This document shows, in pieces, positions 36,352 to 44,736 of a DNA stretch of 64,000 nucleotides. Position 1 is the first letter of the stretch. Each line of letters starts with the position of its first letter. The DNA is from Pseudomonas sp. DTU12.3 (GTDB taxonomy: Bacteria; Pseudomonadota; Gammaproteobacteria; Pseudomonadales; Pseudomonadaceae). Below the pieces are notes generated by a model. The model worked only from the letters and a program-made list of their open reading frames with translations. It did not search any database and had not been told where the DNA came from. The position numbers and the translations under genes were made by a program. The DNA is taken from positions 248,001-312,000 of the forward strand of contig NZ_CP027218.1 of the NCBI RefSeq assembly GCF_004124275.1. The letters are read 5' to 3'.

Positions 36352-36435
36352 TGTAGGAGCTGCCGAAGGCTGCGATCTTTTGATTTTATTTTTAAAAGCA
36401 AGATCAACAGATCGCAGCCTGCGGCAGCTCCTACA
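36352..36435. repeat. REP doublet with a long spacer
   Basis: Arms TGTAGGAGCTGCCGAAGGCT and GATCGCAGCCTGCGGCAGCT around an AT-rich centre (GATTTTATTTTTAAAAGCAA), ending six bases before the gltP stop. Confidence 0.88.
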
Positions 36436-36441
36436 GGTGTA

Positions 36442-37773
36442 TCAGTTTTTCGAGATTTCGCCCGCTGGCAATTTTTCCTTGCTGCGCCAGTGCGGCAGGG
36501 AGTTCCAGTAGCGCTCGCCCTTGGCGTCGTCGTACATGCCTTCCCAGCGCGAGATAACCAGTACGGCCAGCGCGTTACCGATCACGTTCAGTGCGGTACG
36601 GGCCATGTCCATGACGCGGTCGACACCGGCAATGAACGCCAGGCCTTCCAGCGGAATACCAACGCTGCCCAGGGTGGCCAGCAGCACCACGAAGGACACG
36701 CCCGGTACGCCGGCGATGCCTTTGGAGGTGACCATCAGCGTCAGCACCAGCAGCAGTTGCTGGCTGATCGAAAGGTCAATGCCGTACAGCTGGGCAATGA
36801 AGATCGCGGCGATCGATTGGTACAGGGTCGAACCGTCGAGGTTGAACGAATAACCGGTCGGTACCACGAAGCTGCAGATGGCTTTCGGCGCGCCGTAGGC
36901 TTCCATCTTCTCGATCACGCGTGGCAGCACGGTTTCCGACGAAGCGGTGGAGTAGGCCAGCACCAGCTCATCCTTGAAGATGCGCATCAGCTTGATCACC
37001 GAGAAACCGAACAGCTTGGCGATCAGGCCCAGTACCACGAAGGCGAAGAAGGCGATGGCGACGTAAACCAGGATCACCAGTTTGGCCAGCGGCACCAGCG
37101 AAGCGAAACCGAAGTTGGCCACGGTCACCGCGATCAGTGCGAACACGCCGATCGGCGCATAGTTCATGATCATGTGGGTGACTTTGAACATGCTTTCCGA
37201 GACGCCCTGGAACATCTTCACCAGCGGCTCGCGCAGGTCCGATTGCAGGCTCGACAGACCGAGACCGAACAATACGGAGAAGAAGATGATCGGCAGCATT
37301 TCGCCGCGGGCCATGGCCGCGAAGATGTTCGACGGGATCAGGTTGAGGATGGTCTCGATGAACGCGTGTTCATGTTGTACTTCGGCGGCGGTCGCCTGGT
37401 ACTTGGAGATGTCCACGGTGCCGAGGGTGCTCATGTCGATGCCGGCACCCGGATGGAACAGGTTGGCCAGCAACAGACCGACAACGATGGCGATGGTGGT
37501 GACGATTTCAAAGTAGATGATCGTCTTCAGGCCGATGCGCCCGAGCTTCTTGGCGTCACCGACACCGGCAATGCCGACGATCAGCGAGGAGATGACGATC
37601 GGGATCACGATCATCTTGATCAGACGGATAAAGATATCGCCTGCTGGTTGCAGGACGTTGCTGATCCACCAGGCCTTCTCGGCACTGAAGTGGTTGAGCA
37701 ACGCACCAATTGCAATACCCAAAACCAGACCGATGAGGATCTGCCAGGCGAGGCTAATTTTTGCCTTCTTCAT
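36442..37773 (-). CDS. gltP: Dicarboxylate/amino acid:cation symporter (GltP type)
   Basis: A 443-residue DAACS transporter, with 8 transmembrane helices and two re-entrant loops expected. Family signatures visible are ASSETVLPRVIEKMEAYG (serine-rich HP1 region, about residue 277), GYSFNLDGSTLYQSIAAIF, SKGIAGVPG and DRVMDMARTALNVIGNA near the C terminus. It imports glutamate/aspartate or C4-dicarboxylates with sodium or protons. I start at 37773 (MKKAKISLAWQIL), as earlier in-frame codons extend into a structured leader. Its gene position next to algB supports the name gltP as in P. aeruginosa. Confidence 0.92.
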   Translation of the reverse strand: MKKAKISLAWQILIGLVLGIAIGALLNHFSAEKAWWISNVLQPAGDIFIRLIKMIVIPIVISSLIVGIAGVGDAKKLGRIGLKTIIYFEIVTTIAIVVGLLLANLFHPGAGIDMSTLGTVDISKYQATAAEVQHEHAFIETILNLIPSNIFAAMARGEMLPIIFFSVLFGLGLSSLQSDLREPLVKMFQGVSESMFKVTHMIMNYAPIGVFALIAVTVANFGFASLVPLAKLVILVYVAIAFFAFVVLGLIAKLFGFSVIKLMRIFKDELVLAYSTASSETVLPRVIEKMEAYGAPKAICSFVVPTGYSFNLDGSTLYQSIAAIFIAQLYGIDLSISQQLLLVLTLMVTSKGIAGVPGVSFVVLLATLGSVGIPLEGLAFIAGVDRVMDMARTALNVIGNALAVLVISRWEGMYDDAKGERYWNSLPHWRSKEKLPAGEISKN

Positions 37774-37859
37774 TATCTTTACCCTTACTTGCGTTTGACT
37801 CAGGCACATGCAGGAACTGGAACGCTTTTTAGCGGAAAAGTCTGTGCATCTGCCTCCGT

Positions 37860-37990
37860 ATAAGGTGCCCCGAAGCGCGTGTTTACGGCTCTTCGGCAGG
37901 CGAAAAAAGGCGCAACTATTCCGATGCAAGGTTGCGCCGTCTAATGCCGTAAACGCCTACCCTATGCCGAATCGGCATGAGCTTTTTTAA
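37860..37990 (-). promoter_or_regulatory. Nested inverted repeats in the gltP leader with terminator-like hairpin
   Basis: Outer stem GTTTACGGC (37881-37889) / GCCGTAAAC (37946-37954). Inside it, GGCGCAAC (37909-37916) / GTTGCGCC (37931-37938), followed on the minus strand by six T (complement of 37903-37908): an intrinsic terminator about 130 bases before the gltP start. CCGAAG (37870-37875) / CTTCGG (37891-37896) could form a hairpin that excludes the outer stem. ATGCCGA-A-TCGGCAT (37964-37978) is also palindromic. Switching structures suggest an attenuator or riboswitch-like leader, or a small RNA; ligand unknown. Confidence 0.5.
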
Positions 37991-38270
37991 ATGAAACTGG
38001 CGTCCCAACCGGTTCGATTGTGACATTTCGGCCGGCATAAGTGCCGTGAACCGGCCATCACAGCGTAGATTGATTATTTTTTGAACGAGAAAATTCGTCG
38101 AGAATTTTAGGAAAAAGCCTACGCGAGAAGACTAGAAGTCCCACTGTTTAAAAGGTTTTTTTCTCGATATACGGTCGCCATGAAACACCGCGTAATGTTT
38201 TCGCGCGCAGTGTCGACGATAAAAGGGAAGGGCTGGACGCTCTGGATCAACGTTTTGATAGATTGAAAGC
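37991..38270. other. Intergenic region upstream of gltP
   Basis: About 280 bases without a supported gene. It is AT-rich around 38060-38170 (TTATTTTTTGAACGAGAAAA, TTTAAAAGGTTTTTTTC), so promoters are likely, but I cannot assign one with confidence. Confidence 0.5.
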
Positions 38271-38417
38271 TCAGCGCAAGTCCGTCGAACCACTGTGGGC
38301 CGGCGAACCTGCGGCGCAGCTTTTACTTACCCTGACCCGGCCCTTGCGCAGGCACTCCATGTCCCCGTAGGTCACTCCGACCCTGTAACAGTCAGAACGT
38401 CCCGGCCCCTTGGTCAT
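38271..38417 (-). CDS. Possible 48-residue basic, cysteine-containing protein
   Basis: A short frame read on the minus strand from ATG 38417 to TGA 38271. The Shine-Dalgarno sequence GAGGAGG (complement of 38426-38432) lies 8 bases upstream, which is strong support. The product begins MTKGPGRSDCYRVGV, has cysteines at positions 10, 22 and 34, and many Arg/Lys. Codon use includes AGG, GGA and TGT, unlike the neighbours. It lies 62 bases downstream of the Ivy-like gene in the same direction. I do not recognise the product. It might be a real small protein or a small RNA with a fortuitous frame. Confidence 0.4.
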   Translation of the reverse strand: MTKGPGRSDCYRVGVTYGDMECLRKGRVRVSKSCAAGSPAHSGSTDLR

Positions 38418-38479
38418 GCGCCGGCCCTCCTCGTGTGGGCGCAATGGAAAGCAGCAGGGCTGCTGCCTTCATGTTCAAA

Positions 38480-38944
38480 TCAGTACCACTGCGGATCTTT
38501 TTTCAGCGTTTCCATCAACAGATCCTGCATGCCCTGATCGGGTTTGCCGAGGAAGCGGTAGGTCGCATGTCGCGTTGGCGACTTATCGGCCGGCAGTCCC
38601 TCTGGCACATCGACGAGCATGGCGTAGGCATCTTTTTTGTCGAAACTGAACGCGACGATCAAGCGGTGATTCAGGCACTTGTCTGCGGATTCGCAGAGCG
38701 GGCCGACCAGATACTTGTCGCCATCTTCAGTCACGGCATTCATCTGCTGGTCCGGCGTGCCGGACAGGTTCATCACCCATTCCGGCAAGCGTTCTTCCTT
38801 CTTCACCACGCCTTCCCAGGTTTGCCGATATTGCGGGTCGGAACTCAACAGTTCGTTGACCCGCGCCTGGCCATCGTTGGCCGCCATCGTCATGGCACTA
38901 CCGCCCAGAAGCAGGGCGGCTGCCAGTGTCTTTAAAACAGTCAT
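38480..38944 (-). CDS. ivy: Ivy-like vertebrate lysozyme inhibitor, periplasmic
   Basis: A 154-residue protein with a signal peptide (MTVLKTLAAALLLGGSAMTMA). Features of the Ivy family are visible: VNELLSSDPQYRQTWEGVV at the start of the mature domain, and GPLCESADKC near residue 83, the loop with two cysteines that blocks the lysozyme active site. It probably protects peptidoglycan from C-type lysozymes. The DUF1328 gene starts only 2 bases upstream of its start in the same direction, so they may be co-transcribed. Confidence 0.88.
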   Translation of the reverse strand: MTVLKTLAAALLLGGSAMTMAANDGQARVNELLSSDPQYRQTWEGVVKKEERLPEWVMNLSGTPDQQMNAVTEDGDKYLVGPLCESADKCLNHRLIVAFSFDKKDAYAMLVDVPEGLPADKSPTRHATYRFLGKPDQGMQDLLMETLKKDPQWY

Positions 38945-38946
38945 CG

Positions 38947-39183
<237 letters not shown>

Positions 39184-39187
39184 TCAG

Positions 39188-39475
39188 TCAGAAAACCCAA
39201 CGCTCTTCACGTGGCATTTGATCCAGTGGCTGCGCCTGATCGACCGCCATCATGTGCATCGCCGCGTTTTCGTCCTGGGTGCTGCTGACAGCGCTGAAAT
39301 GACTCTGGGTGCTGTGCTGCATCGAGATCAGCGGTGCCTCTGGCTGCTGGCTGTTTTCCCAGCGCAGGTATTGCTGGCAAGCAATCAGGGTGATAAGCAG
39401 CGCAAGTACGCCAAACAGACCTTGCTGGATGTGCAGTGGCGAGATGCGTACTTGGGCGGCGCGTTGGCGAGTCAT
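39188..39475 (-). CDS. Small inner-membrane protein adjacent to algB
   Basis: A 95-residue protein with one transmembrane helix (residues about 18-36, LFGVLALLITLIACQQYL) after a basic N terminus (MTRQRAAQVR), giving an N-in, C-out topology. The C-terminal half is acidic and rich in Gln, Ser and Met. No domain is recognised. The ATG at 39475 follows AGGAACCCAGG. A small membrane protein gene divergent from algB is, as I recall, also found in P. aeruginosa. The role is unknown. Confidence 0.7.
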   Translation of the reverse strand: MTRQRAAQVRISPLHIQQGLFGVLALLITLIACQQYLRWENSQQPEAPLISMQHSTQSHFSAVSSTQDENAAMHMMAVDQAQPLDQMPREERWVF

Positions 39476-39902
39476 CCTGGGTTCCTCACTCTTATTCGGT
39501 TGGGGCAGTTCTGATCTGCCCGGGCTGAATGAAGTATTGCAGCGTGCGTGCCAGTTTTTTAATTGAAAAATATTCAATAAAATCAACGTCTTACATAGAT
39601 GTAAAAAATGAATAGCGACGCATCCTGCACGATGGGTCATCTGCGATCGTGCGCAATGCACGATTATTTCGTAGGAGAATTCATTCTTATGGAATTGCGA
39701 GCCGGTCGCAGATGTCAGAAAAGGACGCAGGCAACGCCCTGAAAACCGGTGATTGTTTAAAAAACCAACAAAATCAACGTATTGGCCGTAATGGCAGGAG
39801 AGAGCTACCCTCCTATGGCTGGCATCGTTCAGAATCAACCATGCAACTTGCCCGATTTTTCCGGGACTAACCCAAGACCAATCACTATGGAGCGTAGGAA
39901 AA
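39476..39902. promoter_or_regulatory. Divergent region upstream of algB with palindromes
   Basis: A 427-base gap that is AT-rich for this genome. It contains TTGAA-AAATA-TTCAA (39563-39577), TTACAT-AG-ATGTAA (39591-39604), and two copies of AAAATCAACGT about 190 bases apart (near 39579 and 39769). These could be operators for algB or for the divergent small membrane protein gene. No gene is supported. Confidence 0.45.
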
Positions 39903-41249
39903 ATGGAATCTGCCACTGAGCATCAAGGCCGCATTCTGCTGGTGGACGATGAATCCGCCATCCTGCGTACCTTCCGTTATTGCCTCGAAGACGAAGGCTA
40001 TACGGTCGCCACTGCCAACAGCGCGGCCCAGGCCGACGCTTTGCTGCAACGCCAGGTTTTCGACCTGTGCTTCCTTGATTTGCGTCTGGGCGAAGACAAC
40101 GGTCTCGACGTGCTGGCGCAAATGCGCGTGCAGGCGCCGTGGATGCGCGTGGTGATCGTCACCGCTCACTCGGCAGTCGATACTGCGGTAGATGCAATTC
40201 AGGCGGGCGCTGCTGATTATCTGGTGAAACCGTGCAGTCCCGATCAATTGCGTCTGGCGACCGCCAAGCAACTCGAGGTGCGCCAGTTGTCGGCGCGTCT
40301 CGAAGCGCTCGAAGGCGAGATGCGCAAACCGAAGGACGGTCTCGATTCCCACAGCCCGGCCATGAAAGTCGTACTGGAGACTGCGCGCCAGGTGGCGAGC
40401 ACCGATGCCAACATCCTTATCCTCGGTGAGTCTGGTACCGGTAAAGGCGAGTTGGCCCGGGCGATTCACGGCTGGAGCAAGCGTGAGAAAAAATCTTGCG
40501 TGACTATCAACTGCCCGTCGCTGACTGCCGAATTGATGGAAAGTGAATTGTTCGGTCACAGTCGCGGGGCATTTACCGGCGCTAGCGAAAGTACGTTGGG
40601 TCGAGTCAATCAGGCTGACGGTGGCACGCTGTTTCTCGACGAGATCGGCGATTTTCCCTTGACGTTGCAACCGAAGTTGCTGCGTTTCATTCAGGACAAG
40701 GAATACGAGCGGGTAGGGGATCCAGTCACCCGTCGCGCCGATGTGCGCATTCTGGCGGCGACCAACCTTAATCTGGAAGACATGGTCCGCGACGGGCGCT
40801 TCCGTGAAGACCTGCTCTATCGCCTCAATGTCATCACCCTGCATCTGCCACCGTTGCGCGAACGTGCCGAGGACATTCTCACCCTCGCTGATCGCTTCCT
40901 CGCACGCTTCGTCAAAGAGTACGCACGCCCGGCACGTGGTTTCAGTGATGAGGCCCGTGAAGCGCTACTCGGCTACCGTTGGCCGGGCAACATTCGTGAG
41001 TTGCGCAACGTGGTCGAGCGGGCGAGCATCATCTGCCCGCAGGAGCGGGTGGAAATCAGCCACCTCGGCATGGCCGAACAACCCGCCAACAATGCGCCGC
41101 GCGTTGGCGCTGCGTTGAGTCTCGATGAATTGGAAAAGGCTCATATCGGCGCGGTCCTCGCCACCGCCGGAACCTTGGATCAAGCGGCAAAAACCCTCGG
41201 AATCGACGCCTCGACGCTGTATCGCAAGCGCAAGCAGTACAACTTGTGA
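39903..41249 (+). CDS. algB: Sigma54-family response regulator AlgB
   Basis: A 448-residue NtrC-type regulator. Receiver domain residues 9-125 carry the acidic pair DD near residue 15 and the phosphoacceptor aspartate D59 (CFLDLRLGED). The AAA+ domain has Walker A GESGTGKGELARAIHG, GAFTGA near residue 222 (the sigma54 contact loop) and Walker B TLFLDEIGDF. A Fis-type helix-turn-helix (LDQAAKTLGIDASTLYRKRK) ends the protein. In P. aeruginosa AlgB controls alginate genes and virulence; here kinB follows 10 bases later. Confidence 0.96.
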   Translation: MESATEHQGRILLVDDESAILRTFRYCLEDEGYTVATANSAAQADALLQRQVFDLCFLDLRLGEDNGLDVLAQMRVQAPWMRVVIVTAHSAVDTAVDAIQAGAADYLVKPCSPDQLRLATAKQLEVRQLSARLEALEGEMRKPKDGLDSHSPAMKVVLETARQVASTDANILILGESGTGKGELARAIHGWSKREKKSCVTINCPSLTAELMESELFGHSRGAFTGASESTLGRVNQADGGTLFLDEIGDFPLTLQPKLLRFIQDKEYERVGDPVTRRADVRILAATNLNLEDMVRDGRFREDLLYRLNVITLHLPPLRERAEDILTLADRFLARFVKEYARPARGFSDEAREALLGYRWPGNIRELRNVVERASIICPQERVEISHLGMAEQPANNAPRVGAALSLDELEKAHIGAVLATAGTLDQAAKTLGIDASTLYRKRKQYNL

Positions 41250-41259
41250 GTGTCTGGCG

Positions 41260-43050
41260 ATGAAACTGGCGATGAAGTTGCGGACCCGCTTGTTCCTGAG
41301 TATTTCCGCCTTGATCACGGTGGCCTTGCTCGGGTTGTTGCTCGGGCTGGTCAGCGTGATGCAAATGGCCGGATCGCAGGAAGCGCTGGTGCGCAATAAC
41401 TTCGTCACCCTCGACCTGGGGCTAAAGCTGCGGCAGACGCTCGGTGATCAACTGATCATCATGCTCGCGGAAAAGCCTGACCCAGTGGCGTTTGAAGCCT
41501 CCAAACAGCATTACTTCCAGTTGCTTGACGAGGGCATCGCCCAAGAGCAGGTGGGCGACGGCCGTCAATACGGTTTCAGCCAGGCCAAGGCTGATTACCT
41601 GAGTTTCCTGCAAGCCTTCGATCTGTCCCGCGACCCCGCCAGCGCACTGAGCAGCGACGCCGACTTCAGGGAGCGCTTCAACACCTTACGCAACGGCCTG
41701 ATCACCGAACACAAGCATGCACTGGACAACATCAATGCGGTGCAGCATGACGCCCGCGACCGCGCGTTGTTGGTTGCCGGCCTGCTCGGGCTGGTCGGGC
41801 TGGCGGTGTTGATCATCGGTTTCGTCACGGCTCACGGCATCGCCCGGCGTTTCGGTGCGCCGATCGAGGCGCTCGCGCAGGCGGCGGACAACATCGGCCA
41901 AGGCAATTTCGAAGTGACTCTGCCGATTTCCTCGGCCATGGAAATGAACCAGCTGACCAAGCGCTTCGGGCTGATGGCCGAAGCGCTGCGTGAGCATCAG
42001 GCGACCAACGTCGACGAACTGCTGGCCGGCCAGCAGCGCTTGCAGGCGGTGCTCGACAGCATCGATGACGGTTTATTGATGATCGACCGCCAGGGCCAGC
42101 TGGAGCACCTCAACCCGGTCGCTCAACGCCAATTGGGCTGGGACGATGATCGCCTCGGTCAAGGTTTGGGCTCGGCGCTGCAACGGCCGGAGCTGGATTC
42201 GCAGCTGCAACTGGTCTTGCGCGGTGGCACGCTTGAGCGAGCGCCGGAAGATTTGAGCATTGAGGTCGATGGCGAATCACGCCTGCTGACCTACAGCCTG
42301 ACGCCGGTCAGCCACACGCAGGGGCACATCCTCGGTGCGGTGATGGTGCTGCACGATGTCACCGAGCAGCGCGCGTTCGAGCGGGTCCGTAGCGAGTTCG
42401 TTCTGCGCGCCTCCCACGAACTGCGCACACCGGTCACCGGCATGCACATGGCCTTCGGCCTGTTCCGTGAGCGGGCGAAGTTTCCGGCGGATTCACGCGA
42501 GGCGGATCTGCTCGATACCGTGAATGAAGAAATGCAGCGCCTGATGCAGTTGATCAACGATCTGCTCAATTTCTCACGCTACCAGAACGGTTTGCAGAAA
42601 CTGTCGCTGGCGCCGTGCTCCATCGAGGATCTGCTGGAGCAGGCGCAATTGCGGTTTGCCGACTTTGCGGCGGGCAAAGGCATTGCGCTGACTGTCGAAG
42701 TGCAGGGACCTTTGCCGCGCTTGCAGGCCGATCAGGCGCAGTTGGATCGGGTGCTCGACAACCTGATCGACAATGCCCTGCGCCATACCGCCCGCGACGG
42801 CCAGATTCGTTTGCAGGCGCGGCGCCATGGCGAGCGGGTGATCATCAGTGTCGAAGACAACGGCGAAGGCATTGCCTATGGCCAGCAGGGACGCATTTTC
42901 GAGCCGTTCGTGCAGGTTGGACGCAAGAAGGGCGGCGCCGGTCTCGGCCTGGCGCTGTGCAAGGAAATTGTGCAGTTGCACGGCGGGCGCATGGGCGTTT
43001 ATTCGCGGCCGGGGCAGGGCACGCAGTTCTATATGGCGCTGACGGTTTAA
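41260..43050 (+). CDS. kinB: Sensor histidine kinase KinB
   Basis: A 596-residue inner-membrane kinase. Two transmembrane helices (about residues 12-35 and 167-187) flank a periplasmic sensor domain. Then come a HAMP domain (about 190-240), a PAS domain (about 255-370), HisKA with phosphoacceptor H386 in ASHELRTPVTGMHMAF, and HATPase_c (DNLIDNALRHTA, VEDNGEGIA, GAGLGLALCKEIVQLHGG). I start at 41260, 10 bases after algB. KinB phosphorylates, and in P. aeruginosa also dephosphorylates, AlgB. The stop overlaps the convergent EAL gene stop by four bases. Confidence 0.96.
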   Translation: MKLAMKLRTRLFLSISALITVALLGLLLGLVSVMQMAGSQEALVRNNFVTLDLGLKLRQTLGDQLIIMLAEKPDPVAFEASKQHYFQLLDEGIAQEQVGDGRQYGFSQAKADYLSFLQAFDLSRDPASALSSDADFRERFNTLRNGLITEHKHALDNINAVQHDARDRALLVAGLLGLVGLAVLIIGFVTAHGIARRFGAPIEALAQAADNIGQGNFEVTLPISSAMEMNQLTKRFGLMAEALREHQATNVDELLAGQQRLQAVLDSIDDGLLMIDRQGQLEHLNPVAQRQLGWDDDRLGQGLGSALQRPELDSQLQLVLRGGTLERAPEDLSIEVDGESRLLTYSLTPVSHTQGHILGAVMVLHDVTEQRAFERVRSEFVLRASHELRTPVTGMHMAFGLFRERAKFPADSREADLLDTVNEEMQRLMQLINDLLNFSRYQNGLQKLSLAPCSIEDLLEQAQLRFADFAAGKGIALTVEVQGPLPRLQADQAQLDRVLDNLIDNALRHTARDGQIRLQARRHGERVIISVEDNGEGIAYGQQGRIFEPFVQVGRKKGGAGLGLALCKEIVQLHGGRMGVYSRPGQGTQFYMALTV

Positions 43051-44663
43051 GCTTCGTCGTCCATGCGTCGCGCGGCAAGGCGCCGGCCCCGGGTGATCAG
43101 CTCAATGAACTGCACCGCGCTCAGGGCATGGGCGAACAGCCAGCCTTGGCCGAACTTGACGCCTTCGCTGCTGAGCAATTCGGCTTGCGACTCCAGCTCG
43201 ATGCCTTCGGCAATCACCTTCAGATCCAGCGCCTGCGCCATGTGAATGATGTGCGGGGCGACGCCACTGCTGGCCGCGTCATGGCCGAGCGCGTCGATGA
43301 AAGCCTTGTCGATCTTCAGGCAATCCACCGGCAGGGTTTGCAGGTAGGCGAGGCTGCAATAGCCGGTACCGAAGTCGTCGATCAGCACTTGGTGGCCGAC
43401 ATCGCGCAACGCTTGCAGATTCTCCCGCGCCACCACCACATCGATCAGGCCGCGTTCGGTGACTTCGAAAGCAATCTGCCGCGCCGCCACCCGGTGCAAC
43501 GTCAGCAGCCGTGCCATGACCTGGCCGATGCGCGGCACCATGACGTCGCAAGCGGCGAGGTTCACCGAGATATACAGTTGCGGGTTGGCACGCAGCAGTT
43601 GGCCCAGTTGTTCGAGCAGACGCTGGAGGACGAAATCGGTCATCTGGCGAATCTGCCCGGTGTTTTCCGCCATTGGAATGAACAGGTCAGGGCTGGTCAG
43701 CGTGCCGTCCGGGCGGCGCCAGCGCAGCAGAGCTTCAGCGCCAACGCAGTTGCGACTGTCGAGGTCGAAGATCGGTTGATAGAGCACCTGCAACTCGCCA
43801 CGACGGATCGCGCCGTGCAATTCGGCGTCGAGTGACTGGCGTTGGCGCACCAGCAGGAACACCAGAAAGCCCGCCAGTGCGCCGAGCAACAGGCAGGCGG
43901 GCACCATCCACCACCAAACGGCAGGAATGTGCATGCCGGTGCGCGGCGAGATCAGCACCAATTGATATTCCGGGTTGTCGGTGGGCATGCGGTAGACAAG
44001 GCGCGTTTGCGTGACTTGCAGGGCCTCGCGGCTTTTCGGCGGCCAGTGTTCGGTGGGTGGCCAGGCTTGCTCTGTACCCAGTACCGGGATTGCGCGCGTG
44101 CCGTGATCCAGCACGACCAACAGGCTGCTGCCGGGCGAGAGGTCGACCATGTCGGTCAGATGCCCGCGAGAAGTGGCCACGCGAAAATTGCCACGTCCGA
44201 GCATCAGCGCGGCGCGGTTTTCATCGGGTTCAGTGGTGGTGTTCAGCCAATAACTGTAGGTCGGGCCTTTGATATCGGGCTGGCGGACGACTGGCAGAGC
44301 TTCCTGGCGCGGACGATTTGAGCAGGTTCGCGTGCCATCGCTGTAAGCCGCCTCATAGACGAAGCGGTAATTGAAGGTGACTTGCTGCAGGGTGGCGATC
44401 ATCTCGTCGTCACAGCTGCGCAACGGTTGTGCTTCCAGATCATCGAGACTTTCGCGCAACTGGCCGAATAATTGTTCGAGACGGGCGAGGAAGCGTTCGC
44501 CCTGCGCGTTCATTTCCTGGCTTTCGTTCTGCTCGACCTGGTGCATCGCGACGAACATTGCGCCGGCGATCAGCAGGCTGGCACTGAGGACAGCCGCGAT
44601 CATCGCCAAAAACCAGGGGCGATAAAACCAGCTACGCAGCGTCTCTCGGGTAGCAACCATCAT
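43047..44663 (-). CDS. EAL-domain c-di-GMP phosphodiesterase with periplasmic CSS-motif sensor
   Basis: A 538-residue membrane protein. Two transmembrane helices (about 18-42 and 245-270) flank a periplasmic CSS-motif domain, recognised by the C-S-containing stretches RSCDDEMI and RTCSNRP; disulfide formation there controls activity in known members. The EAL domain covers about 285-535 and is intact: EALLRWR, DDFGTGYCSL and KIDKAFID. It should degrade c-di-GMP. Starts at consecutive ATGs (44663, 44660) are both possible. Confidence 0.93.
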   Translation of the reverse strand: MMVATRETLRSWFYRPWFLAMIAAVLSASLLIAGAMFVAMHQVEQNESQEMNAQGERFLARLEQLFGQLRESLDDLEAQPLRSCDDEMIATLQQVTFNYRFVYEAAYSDGTRTCSNRPRQEALPVVRQPDIKGPTYSYWLNTTTEPDENRAALMLGRGNFRVATSRGHLTDMVDLSPGSSLLVVLDHGTRAIPVLGTEQAWPPTEHWPPKSREALQVTQTRLVYRMPTDNPEYQLVLISPRTGMHIPAVWWWMVPACLLLGALAGFLVFLLVRQRQSLDAELHGAIRRGELQVLYQPIFDLDSRNCVGAEALLRWRRPDGTLTSPDLFIPMAENTGQIRQMTDFVLQRLLEQLGQLLRANPQLYISVNLAACDVMVPRIGQVMARLLTLHRVAARQIAFEVTERGLIDVVVARENLQALRDVGHQVLIDDFGTGYCSLAYLQTLPVDCLKIDKAFIDALGHDAASSGVAPHIIHMAQALDLKVIAEGIELESQAELLSSEGVKFGQGWLFAHALSAVQFIELITRGRRLAARRMDDEA

Positions 44664-44736
44664 GGAATATCCGAAGAATTACCAATGAGTTATAGCTGCT
44701 GATTGCAATTTCGCCCTGACCGTCGGGCGGGCGTCA

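Noticed and set aside
35662..37863. Long plus-strand frame of over 700 codons across the nucleoside-recognition and gltP genes
   Set aside because: It spans two real minus-strand genes and a REP doublet, and its product is low-complexity His/Gln/Arg-rich, typical of an antisense frame in high-GC DNA.
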